Source: Euryarchaeota archaeon UBA242
Lineage (GTDB): Archaea > Thermoplasmatota > Poseidoniia > Poseidoniales > Poseidoniaceae
Direction of reading: 5' to 3'
DNA: 18,911 bases
Assembly (NCBI GenBank): GCA_002499015.1
Contig: DAJY01000042.1
Location: 1 to 18,911 of the forward strand
The translations under genes were made by a program, and so were the position numbers. Position 1 is the stretch's first letter. Every line of letters starts with the position of its first letter. Shown in pieces: positions 7,043-14,097 of the stretch. Below the pieces are notes generated by a model. It was not told where the DNA came from. It ran no database searches and saw only the letters and a program-made list of their open reading frames with translations.

Positions 7043-7537
7043 ATGAGTGGTGTAGTTTACGATATTGGAGTTGCTGTAAGAGCGGTGAAAAACCAATCTA
7101 TTCTCCTCGTTAAAGAAGCAAAAGGAACTTATCAAAACAAATGGGGACTTCCTAAAGGTCGTGTTGATAGCAATGAAACTCCTGAGGCAGCAGCGATTAG
7201 GGAATTGATAGAAGAAACAGGATTTGGAGGACATATAGTCGGTCTTGCAGCAATTCGTTCTACATTTCATTCAGGAACACCGGCAATTTTCCTATGCTAT
7301 GATGTTCACATAGGATTTCAAGAAAATAAGCCCTCTACGAATGAAATTAGCGAGATTGGTTGGTTTCAGTTGAGTGAATTAAAAACCTTGAATTGGATTT
7401 CCGAAACAATGCATACGCTAGCAATCAATGCGTTAAATGGTTCAAGAATGTCATTAGTTTCTTCTAAACCCCTCAGTAAAAACAAGTCGGATTATTTCGT
7501 GTATAGTGCTAACAAACATTCAATAATAAATCAATAG
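7043..7537 (+). CDS. NUDIX hydrolase
   Basis: 164-residue NUDIX-fold pyrophosphatase that cleaves nucleoside diphosphates linked to another group. The NUDIX box GX5EX7REUXEEXGU is perfect at residues 39-61: G39, E45, R53, E54, E57, E58, G60. The preceding WGLPKG is typical of the MutT/ADP-ribose group. After about residue 130 a polar tail carries no recognisable motif. The substrate cannot be assigned; ADP-ribose, oxidised nucleotides or FAD/NAD-type dinucleotides are all possible. The next gene starts immediately after its TAG, so it is the promoter-proximal gene of an operon with a photolyase, which suggests a DNA-damage or nucleotide-sanitising role. The start fits the TATA-like box 24-31 bases upstream. 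Confidence 0.9.
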   Translation: MSGVVYDIGVAVRAVKNQSILLVKEAKGTYQNKWGLPKGRVDSNETPEAAAIRELIEETGFGGHIVGLAAIRSTFHSGTPAIFLCYDVHIGFQENKPSTNEISEIGWFQLSELKTLNWISETMHTLAINALNGSRMSLVSSKPLSKNKSDYFVYSANKHSIINQ

Positions 7538-7546
7538 GTGGGGAAA

Positions 7547-9109
7547 ATGATTCCAATTTCTAGACTACGTAAATTTAATTCAAACTCCAGTCCTGGTGAT
7601 TGCGTTGTGTATTGGATGATCTCAGCTCGAAGAACTGAATGGAATCACGGATTACAACATGCCATTGAGATGGCAAAGATGCGAAATATGCCGTTAGTGG
7701 TTATCGAACCACTTGCTATTGACCATGAATGGGCCAATGACCGAATTCACACTTTTATGATTCAAGGAATGGTAGATAATAAGAACTCATTTGAATATTC
7801 TCCAATAACATATATTCCATATGTAGAATCAAAACTAGGTGAGGCAAGAGGTCTTTTAGAAAATTGGATGGATTATGCAGATCTTATCGTGTTGGATGAT
7901 TTCCCAGTATATCATCCAAGGAAAGTATTGGAAAAGGCAATTTCATTGAATAAATGCGAGGTTCATTGCGTAGATTCAAATGGATTTATCTCATTAAGAG
8001 GGGCAGGTAGACACTTTACAACAGCCTATTCATTACGCCGTCATCTTCAAAAAACGATTACAACACATTTGCTAGAGTTGCCTCACCCCTCTCCATTAAC
8101 GCTGGGGGAAGATTTACCGGAAATAGATTATTCATTGGTATCCAAAATTTTTGCAATTAGTAATACTCCAATCACGCCATATGAATATCTTTGGAGAATT
8201 AGTGAATCAAATGAGATTGGTACTTCAGCCTTATCAATATTAAACATAGACCATTCGGTGCCACCTGTACTGGAAGTTAGGGGTGGTTCTAGATTTGCTA
8301 GATCGCAGTGGAATGATTTTTTAGAAAATTCGATTTCCAAATATAGCACAGATAGAAATCAACCTGAACAGAAAGGTTCTAGCGGATTGTCTCCCTACTT
8401 GCATTTCGGGCATATTAGCCCCCATAATATCATCAATGATATTTTCACAAAGTATAACTGGGATATTTCTAGTATTAGTGAGCCTAATAATGGAAGAAGA
8501 AATGGTTGGTGGGGCCTTCCTGATGATATTGAGGCTTTTCTTGACCAAATAATCACATGGAGAGATATAGGATTTATCCATTGTGCAAGTGTAGATAATT
8601 ATGACAAATTTGATTCAATACCTCAATGGGCACAAAATTCCCTTGCGATTCATGAAAACGATATCAGGCCCTACATTTATTCTTATGAACAATTTGAAAA
8701 TGCAGAAACGCATGATGATTTGTGGAATGCAGCTCAAAGGCAACTGAGAAAGGATGGAATAATTCATAATTATCTACGTATGCTATGGGGTAAGAAAATA
8801 CTTGAATGGTCACCTACACCACAACTCGCAATGCAATACATGGTTGATTTGAATGACAAATGGGCACTTGATGGACGTGACCCAAACTCCTATACCGGAA
8901 TCGGATGGATACTCGGTAAATTTGATCGTGGTTGGACAGAGAGGCCTGTTTTCGGGAAGATTAGATGCATGACAACCGATTCTACAAAACGTAAATTCAA
9001 AACTAATATTTATATGGAAACATACTCCAGTAATTCACTGAATCGTTCCACGGTATATCCGCCTTCATTGATTGGTCGAGCTAATATTCCATTGATAAGG
9101 AGGATTTAA
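7547..9109 (+). CDS. phr: Class II deoxyribodipyrimidine (CPD) photolyase
   Basis: Repairs UV-induced cyclobutane pyrimidine dimers using blue light and reduced FAD. The N-terminal antenna-domain strand CVVYWMISARRTEWNHGL (counted from the GTG, residues 22-39) is the class II YWMxRxxRxxxNxAL type. The C-terminal FAD-binding half has SPYLHFGHISP (285-295), then THDDLWNAAQRQL (391-403), YLRMLWGKKILEW (412-424), LDGRDPNSYTGIGW (444-457) and ERPVFGKIR (468-476), all class II hallmarks. About 520 residues, slightly longer than common class II enzymes, with a short extra tail. An in-frame GTG at 7538 abuts the NUDIX stop, but AGGTGG six bases before the ATG at 7547 looks like its Shine-Dalgarno, so the ATG is preferred. 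Antenna chromophore unknown; some archaeal class II enzymes bind 8-HDF. Confidence 0.92.
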   Translation: MIPISRLRKFNSNSSPGDCVVYWMISARRTEWNHGLQHAIEMAKMRNMPLVVIEPLAIDHEWANDRIHTFMIQGMVDNKNSFEYSPITYIPYVESKLGEARGLLENWMDYADLIVLDDFPVYHPRKVLEKAISLNKCEVHCVDSNGFISLRGAGRHFTTAYSLRRHLQKTITTHLLELPHPSPLTLGEDLPEIDYSLVSKIFAISNTPITPYEYLWRISESNEIGTSALSILNIDHSVPPVLEVRGGSRFARSQWNDFLENSISKYSTDRNQPEQKGSSGLSPYLHFGHISPHNIINDIFTKYNWDISSISEPNNGRRNGWWGLPDDIEAFLDQIITWRDIGFIHCASVDNYDKFDSIPQWAQNSLAIHENDIRPYIYSYEQFENAETHDDLWNAAQRQLRKDGIIHNYLRMLWGKKILEWSPTPQLAMQYMVDLNDKWALDGRDPNSYTGIGWILGKFDRGWTERPVFGKIRCMTTDSTKRKFKTNIYMETYSSNSLNRSTVYPPSLIGRANIPLIRRI

Positions 9110-9110
9110 G

Positions 9111-10511
9111 TTGCCTAAATTTACACATCAGAAACAATATGAAGCCAGCAAGAAAGAACTTTGGAATTGGTATAATAGTCCAGGGGCTTTTCGTAGAATA
9201 ATGCCAGAATGGGAAGGAATTAAGCCTGTTCAAGTTGGTTCACTAAAAGATGATGAAGAAACAATTTTCAAAGTCAGCATTGGTCCTATAAAGCGTAAAT
9301 GGGTTGCTAGACACCACAGTGTAGTCGAAAATGAAACCTTTTCAGATCGCATGATTAAGGGGCCATTTGGCAAATGGGATCACCAGCATAGTTTCGTAGG
9401 TAGCGGCAATGTTACCAGAATACAAGATACTGTAGATTGGAAACTTCCTTTACATATTCTAACCGGCTGGACAGCAAAATTAACAGTGATTCCACGTATG
9501 AATCAGATGTTTAGATATCGTTCAGAAAAGGTTGCTAATGATATCAACCAAATTCAAAAAACCTGTGATTTACCTCGTCAACGAGTTTTGGTTTCAGGTT
9601 CAACCGGTATGATTGGGTTACAATTATGCGCTTTCTTAGAAGCCGCTGGGCATGATGTTCACCGCCTGCTAAGAGTTGATTCCAAACTACCAGTAGATGT
9701 TAATTCTGAAAAAGTTATTCGTTGGAATGACGAAACAGGTAAAATTATCAAAGGAGATATCAATGGTTTTGATAGCGTAATACACCTAGCTGGTGCCGGA
9801 ATAGGAGATAAGCGATGGTCACAAAAAAGAAAGGAAATAATCCGTAGTAGCAGAGTAATACCTACTACTAATTTAGCCAAGATATTGGCTGGTTCGGAAC
9901 ACCCTCCCAAAGCATTTTTGAGTGGTTCAGCGATTGGATATTATGGTGATAGAGGAACTGAATCTATTGATGAATCTTCTAGTAAAGGTGATGGTTTTCT
10001 CTCCGAGACTTGTTCACAGTGGGAACAAGCAACTTTGGTTGCCAAAGAATCGGGAATTAGGGTTTCTAATCTAAGGTCAGGGATTGTAATTTCTCCTTTG
10101 GGTGGTGCACTGGCCAAGTTATTACTCCCAACAAAGATGGGTGGAGGCGGTCCTGTAGGTGGCGGACGTCAAATACAATCTTGGATCTCATTAGATGATG
10201 AGATATATGCAATACATCATCTAATGATGCAAGATACAAGCCAAGGTGCGTACAATCTCACTTCGCCTAATTCTGTTTCACAGAAAGAGTTTGCAAAAAT
10301 TCTAGGTCGTGTCCTTAGGAGGCCATCATTTATGCCGTTGCCCAAATTTGCACTACAATTGATGTTTGGAGAAATGGGTAATGTTTTGATTATCGAAGGG
10401 CAAGATGTTAAGCCAACTCGCTTACAAGAATCTGGATTTACTTTTACATACTCACGTTTAGAGAGTTGTTTGCGAAATTGTTTAGGGCGAGTCAAGAATA
10501 AATTTCTATAA
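9111..10511 (+). CDS. SRPBCC-domain + SDR39U1 (TIGR01777 / YfcH-like) fusion protein
   Basis: 466 residues in two parts. Residues 1-150 form an SRPBCC (Bet v1/START-like, polyketide-cyclase) ligand-pocket domain (KQYEASKKELWNWYNSPGAF, later GPFGKWDHQHSF and DTVDWKLPL). Residues 157-460 form an extended/atypical SDR of the SDR39U1 group: VLVSGSTGMIGLQL with GxxGxxG at 163-169, FDSVIHLAGAGIGDKRW, FLSGSAIGYYGDRG, and GGGRQIQSWISLDDE. The SDR half should bind NADP(H); its substrate is not known. This fusion order is also found in bacteria. The start is TTG, fixed by the strong Shine-Dalgarno AAGGAGGAT four bases into the photolyase end, leaving a one-base gap between genes, so translation is coupled to the photolyase. 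SDR39U1 genes often neighbour photolyases, suggesting a stress-linked lipid or pigment role. Confidence 0.88.
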   Translation: MPKFTHQKQYEASKKELWNWYNSPGAFRRIMPEWEGIKPVQVGSLKDDEETIFKVSIGPIKRKWVARHHSVVENETFSDRMIKGPFGKWDHQHSFVGSGNVTRIQDTVDWKLPLHILTGWTAKLTVIPRMNQMFRYRSEKVANDINQIQKTCDLPRQRVLVSGSTGMIGLQLCAFLEAAGHDVHRLLRVDSKLPVDVNSEKVIRWNDETGKIIKGDINGFDSVIHLAGAGIGDKRWSQKRKEIIRSSRVIPTTNLAKILAGSEHPPKAFLSGSAIGYYGDRGTESIDESSSKGDGFLSETCSQWEQATLVAKESGIRVSNLRSGIVISPLGGALAKLLLPTKMGGGGPVGGGRQIQSWISLDDEIYAIHHLMMQDTSQGAYNLTSPNSVSQKEFAKILGRVLRRPSFMPLPKFALQLMFGEMGNVLIIEGQDVKPTRLQESGFTFTYSRLESCLRNCLGRVKNKFL

Positions 10512-10561
10512 TGTCAACCACTGATTTATGGTAGAGTATCAGATTAAAGGATGTGTACAAA

Positions 10562-10927
10562 ATGGTTTGGAAAAATGCGATAAAAACTAAAAAATTGAAG
10601 CCTGGTAAAACTAAAATGGTCACATTAGGAATTAAAACCTTGATGATTGGTCAATTTGAAGATGAATACTTTGCCACAGAAGGTTTGTGCAGGCATATGC
10701 GCTGGCCATTGGCGTGGGGAGGGAAAATAAAGGACGGCTGTATACGTTGCCCATTACATCAAACCACCCACCATATTGATGATGGTAGTCTGGTAGAATG
10801 GTCGCCTTTCCCACTCCTCCCAGCCTACGGGAAAATCTTAGGGAAATTATCAAAACCAAAAGATTTGAAAGTTTATCAAACTCGAGTTGAAGGCGATTAT
10901 ATTCAAGTTCAACTTGATCAGAGTTAA
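10562..10927 (+). CDS. Stand-alone Rieske [2Fe-2S] protein
   Basis: About 121 residues, soluble, with no signal peptide or membrane anchor. The Rieske signature C-x-H-x17-C-x2-H is complete: CRH in GLCRHMRWPL, then CPLH in IRCPLHQTTHHIDDG. The single-domain ferredoxin form usually passes electrons to oxygenases or reductases. The tail after SPFPLLPAYGK carries nothing recognisable. The in-frame GTG at 10553 adds three residues; the ATG at 10562 with AAAGG eleven bases upstream is preferred, although a TATA-like GATTTATG (10523-10530) sits at leaderless distance from the GTG. It follows the SRPBCC-SDR gene by about 50 bases in the same direction and may be its redox partner or that of an oxygenase elsewhere. 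Confidence 0.88.
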   Translation: MVWKNAIKTKKLKPGKTKMVTLGIKTLMIGQFEDEYFATEGLCRHMRWPLAWGGKIKDGCIRCPLHQTTHHIDDGSLVEWSPFPLLPAYGKILGKLSKPKDLKVYQTRVEGDYIQVQLDQS

Positions 10928-10990
10928 TCGGTCTTTGGCCATTTATGATAAGTTATGGAATGTTCCCAAGGGTCAATGTTCACCGATTTT

Positions 10991-11017
10991 ATCAACTAAC
11001 TGATCGGTATAGTTGAT
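10991..11017. terminator. Inverted repeat between convergent genes, possible terminator
   Basis: ATCAACT (10991-10997) and AGTTGAT (11011-11017) can pair as a seven-base stem with a 13-base loop. It lies in the 90-base gap between the convergent Rieske and UbiA-like stops, directly behind the latter. No U-run follows on either strand, so a terminator role is weakly supported; the rest of the gap holds nothing I recognise. Confidence 0.25.
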
Positions 11018-11935
11018 TCAATCTTCCCATTTTATATCTGATTGACTTGGATCTATTAACAAAACCGCTATGAGAAGAATCCATCCTGTGAGCATTGATA
11101 TTCTGAATAGTGTTGTTTGGAAGTCGGCTAACTTTTGATGCCTCAATATTACAATAATGTTGAGGATAGCCATCGAACCTGCAGCCTTTAAGAACCATGC
11201 TTCATCCATCGGATTGGCTATTGCAAAACAAGCAAACCAAAGCAGAGTCATCAGAATAGATGTCCTCGTTGTAGCGATTTCACCGAACTGCGCAGGGAAT
11301 GAATGAATACCATTTTCTTTATCACTTTCAACATCCATTCTCGCATAATTGATATCAAAGGCGGCAATCCAAAACATCACTCCTAGGGAGATAAAGAAGA
11401 TTGTCGGATACCACATTAAGTCGCTAAATCCATAGTGCATACCAGTGATTGCTGCCCATCCATGGACGTCAGCAGCAACGGCAACCCAAGCACCTGCAGG
11501 GGCTAATCCAAGGCAAAGACCCAACCATATGTGGCAAAGCCAAGTGTATCTCTTCATGTATGGGTAGATGACGAAGACGAGTACAGGTAGCCAAGACATC
11601 ATCAATGCCACTTCATTGAGTTGCCATGCACCGAAAAGTAGCATCACGAGGAATACTGCGCATAGGGTCCAAGCAGTATTCATCGTCATTGAACCTGAAG
11701 CAAGATGCCTTCCAGCAGTGCGTGGATTCCCAGCATCAATGTCTTTGTCGATAATACGATTCAATGCCATTGCAAGTCCTCTTGCTCCGACAGCTGCAAG
11801 AAGAATCCAGAGCAGATCTATGCTAGGAGGGATATTGAATTGCACAAGGGCAATGAAATAGCCGATCAGAACAAACGGGAGAGAGAACAAGGTGTGTTCA
11901 ATTTTTACAAAACTTGCTACTTGTTTGAAATCCAT
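11018..11935 (-). CDS. UbiA-family prenyltransferase, MqnP / 4-hydroxybenzoate polyprenyltransferase-like
   Basis: 305-residue integral membrane prenyltransferase with about 8-9 hydrophobic helices. Both Asp-rich Mg2+/diphosphate sites are present: NRIIDKDID (residues 59-67, NxxxDxxxD), running into NPRTAGRHLASG, and DINYARMDVESDKENGIHSFP (194-214, DxxxD at 201-205). These flanking sequences match the UbiA subgroup that includes MqnP of the futalosine menaquinone route and 4-hydroxybenzoate octaprenyltransferase, rather than the archaeal lipid enzyme DGGGP synthase. The ATG touches the TAA of the UbiD-like gene, and GGGAGATGA just before that stop is its Shine-Dalgarno, so the two are translationally coupled. 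Prenylation of an aromatic quinone precursor followed by decarboxylation is the likely joint job. The exact substrate is inferred, not shown. Confidence 0.88.
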   Translation of the reverse strand: MDFKQVASFVKIEHTLFSLPFVLIGYFIALVQFNIPPSIDLLWILLAAVGARGLAMALNRIIDKDIDAGNPRTAGRHLASGSMTMNTAWTLCAVFLVMLLFGAWQLNEVALMMSWLPVLVFVIYPYMKRYTWLCHIWLGLCLGLAPAGAWVAVAADVHGWAAITGMHYGFSDLMWYPTIFFISLGVMFWIAAFDINYARMDVESDKENGIHSFPAQFGEIATTRTSILMTLLWFACFAIANPMDEAWFLKAAGSMAILNIIVILRHQKLADFQTTLFRISMLTGWILLIAVLLIDPSQSDIKWED

Positions 11936-14005
11936 TTACTCATCTCCCTTTGACTTTACTGAATCGTGAAAAGTAAGATGTTGAGGCCAACTATAGCCGG
12001 CTAATTCAGGATGTGATGCAACCTTCTGTAATGTCTCTTCATCATGTAGTGTAATTGCAGGCCAGCGACGAGTTCCATGCGCTTTGCTTGGAATCGGTGT
12101 TGTTGCATTCCAGCATAATCTAGCCTTATTGTCATCGAATGTCAATCCTCTTTCAACATCAAACCTGCAAGTAAGTTGCCAAAGCAATCTCTTTTTTGCT
12201 CCAGCAACATGTAAATCTAGGTCATCATCGGTGATAAATAACCAACGAAGTGCATTTTTGTTGTCCAATTGCCAAATTGAATTTCGCAATTGAATAATAT
12301 GCTCTCTTCTCGCCAATTCTTGTGAGTCTAGAAGGGCGTTTTGTTGATCATTCAGTTGCGAAGGATCACAACCGGTTTTGACATCCGGTCTCCCTGCAAT
12401 CGATGTGCTAACAACCAACATTGAATCTCGTAGCATTCTCGCATCACTTACCAACTCAAGATGTAATACATCTCTGATAAAAGATGGGATGTCATCGGGT
12501 TTTTCCGCAGGATATTGCGATGCTAATTCAGTGCCGGCATAGCGCCTCCACTTAGGGGTGTACTGAGGGAATGAACCTTCCATAGGCTCGTTAGCAGTAC
12601 GCGGGTCAGCCTTGGCCAAAGTGGTAGCATCAATGATTAATTTATCATGGACATTTTCGTAGTTGCTCGCAGCTTCTAATGCATCAGCAACTTGTCCTGG
12701 CAGGACTATTATGTCGGTAGCAGGGTCTACTTTGTCATTTAGACAATCCAGCAGTGCTTCCAAATCCCTTGGATCTTGGTCCTCATCGATTGTAATTATT
12801 GATTTTAGGAACATCATTTGTCCAGCGCCCAATAAACCGAGAGCGGTTTTCCTCGCTTGTCTCGGATATCTCTGCTTACTGGCGACGATGGCAAGATTAT
12901 GGAAACCGGTCTCCATCGGCAGATGGACACTACTAACATCTCGATGTTGGAACTTCAACACAGGAGAAAATTGACGGCCAATCGCTTCGCCCAAATATCC
13001 ATCTTCCATTGGAGGGAGGCCAACGATTGTTGCAGGTAATACTGCATCCTTTCTTGCAGTGATTGCAGTAACGTGTAGAACAGGGTATTGTCCAGTTAAA
13101 GAATAGAATCCGAAATGATCACCAAACGGCCCTTCGGTACGAGTTTCACTGGGAATACAATATCCCTCTATAACTATATCAGCATTAGCAGGAACCATCA
13201 AATCTTGAGTTAGTGCTTTGGTTATTGCTAGTGATTTGCGTCCGAGAATTCCAGCGAATTGGTACTCAGATAAATTGTCGGGTAGTGGCGAAATCGCTGA
13301 AAAGATTAGTTCAGGTGGTCCTCCAATACAAATCGCCACCGGCATCTTCGCATCTTTTCCAAACATAGCGGCATGGTCTGCACCATGCTTGTGAATTTGC
13401 CAATGCAGACCTATTTCCTTTGGACCGAATACTTGAGCACGATACATACCCATATTGTGTTCTCCTGTTTTAGGGTTTTTTGTAATTACTAGGGGTAGGG
13501 TAACGAAGTTTCCTCCATCTAAGGGCCATGTTTTTGGTATCGGTAATTTTGTTAAATCGAGTGGTAATTTAACGCGTTGACAAGCCCCAGTTCGCTTTTT
13601 CTTTGGCGGCATTGCCATTGCGTCTTTGAGTAGCGGCAATGCTTTCCATGGCTTTTTGAGAAATAATCCAATGTCTGGTTTCATCATAGCGACCATCCTC
13701 TGGCCGATTTCATCTTCTTGACTAACCCCAAGTGCTTGCATGGTTCTTTGCTCGCTTCCGAATAAATTCATCACAAGTGGAATTTTAGAAATTGAACCAT
13801 CAGCTAATCTTGGTTGGGAAAAGAGTACTGCTGGGCCATTGTTTTTTACTAATAGTTCTGCAATAGCGCCCGCTTCATACTCAACATCGACAGGGCGGTC
13901 TATGCTGAGTAACTCTCCTTGAGACTTGAGATGGTCAAGCCATCGCCCCATCGTTAGCCACGCCATAACTCCCCTACGGGGAGTGTTACCTTTCACTTCT
14001 CGCAT
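11936..14005 (-). CDS. UbiD-family prenylated-FMN decarboxylase, menaquinone decarboxylase (MqnL)-like
   Basis: 689 residues; removes a carboxyl group from an aromatic or polyprenylated aromatic acid using prenylated FMN. The active-site block SETRTEGPFGDHFGFYS contains the conserved acidic residues (E291 and D296) of the R-E-D/E triad; MGMYRAQVF around R189 fits the prFMN-binding arginine region. The N-terminal WLDHLKSQGELLSID is the family opening. A long C-terminus (about 500-689), including LLWQLTCRFDVERGLTFD, is typical of large UbiD members such as menaquinone decarboxylases. The ATG at 14005 has AATAGTTA 24-31 bases upstream, suiting a leaderless start, but the internal ATG at 13966 (MAWLTMGRW) matches the family N-terminus better. 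No UbiX-type flavin prenyltransferase is in the window, so prFMN must come from elsewhere. Confidence 0.87.
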   Translation of the reverse strand: MREVKGNTPRRGVMAWLTMGRWLDHLKSQGELLSIDRPVDVEYEAGAIAELLVKNNGPAVLFSQPRLADGSISKIPLVMNLFGSEQRTMQALGVSQEDEIGQRMVAMMKPDIGLFLKKPWKALPLLKDAMAMPPKKKRTGACQRVKLPLDLTKLPIPKTWPLDGGNFVTLPLVITKNPKTGEHNMGMYRAQVFGPKEIGLHWQIHKHGADHAAMFGKDAKMPVAICIGGPPELIFSAISPLPDNLSEYQFAGILGRKSLAITKALTQDLMVPANADIVIEGYCIPSETRTEGPFGDHFGFYSLTGQYPVLHVTAITARKDAVLPATIVGLPPMEDGYLGEAIGRQFSPVLKFQHRDVSSVHLPMETGFHNLAIVASKQRYPRQARKTALGLLGAGQMMFLKSIITIDEDQDPRDLEALLDCLNDKVDPATDIIVLPGQVADALEAASNYENVHDKLIIDATTLAKADPRTANEPMEGSFPQYTPKWRRYAGTELASQYPAEKPDDIPSFIRDVLHLELVSDARMLRDSMLVVSTSIAGRPDVKTGCDPSQLNDQQNALLDSQELARREHIIQLRNSIWQLDNKNALRWLFITDDDLDLHVAGAKKRLLWQLTCRFDVERGLTFDDNKARLCWNATTPIPSKAHGTRRWPAITLHDEETLQKVASHPELAGYSWPQHLTFHDSVKSKGDE
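13968..13984. repeat. Strong short hairpin at the UbiD-like gene start
   Basis: ACTCCCC-TAC-GGGGAGT: perfect seven-base GC-rich arms around three bases, just upstream of the alternative ATG at 13966 and containing its AGGGGAG (minus strand). If translation starts at 14005 it encodes TPRRGV; if at 13966 it is a leader hairpin that could hide the ribosome site. A similar ACCCCTAAGGGAGG precedes the FKBP start near 18000. Confidence 0.45.
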
Positions 14006-14097
14006 TGTTAGTTTTCACAAATATCTGATAACTATTACAACCTTTTCAATAAATAAAGACCGTTGGTTTCAAGGGCTGCCCTTTACAACCGAATGCT
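14006..14097. promoter_or_regulatory. Divergent promoter region between the UbiD-like and geranylgeranyl reductase genes
   Basis: A 92-base AT-rich gap between divergent genes. Minus-strand AATAGTTA (14029-14036) is 24-31 bases before the ATG at 14005. Plus-strand AATAAATA (about 14048-14055) would place the reductase transcription start some 18 bases before its ATG, inside or beside the palindrome at 14071-14083. No clear Shine-Dalgarno precedes either gene. Confidence 0.45.
14071..14083. promoter_or_regulatory. 13-base palindrome upstream of geranylgeranyl reductase
   Basis: AAGGGC-T-GCCCTT: perfect six-base arms around one base, ending 14 bases before the ATG at 14098 and near the predicted transcription start. 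It could be a repressor operator or a short 5' leader hairpin. It shares size and symmetry, not sequence, with the palindromes at 4421-4433 and 6985-6997. Confidence 0.35.

Noticed and set aside
10521..10542. CTGAT...ATCAG inverted repeat upstream of the Rieske gene
   Set aside because: Only five-base arms with a 12-base loop in AT-rich sequence; easily chance.
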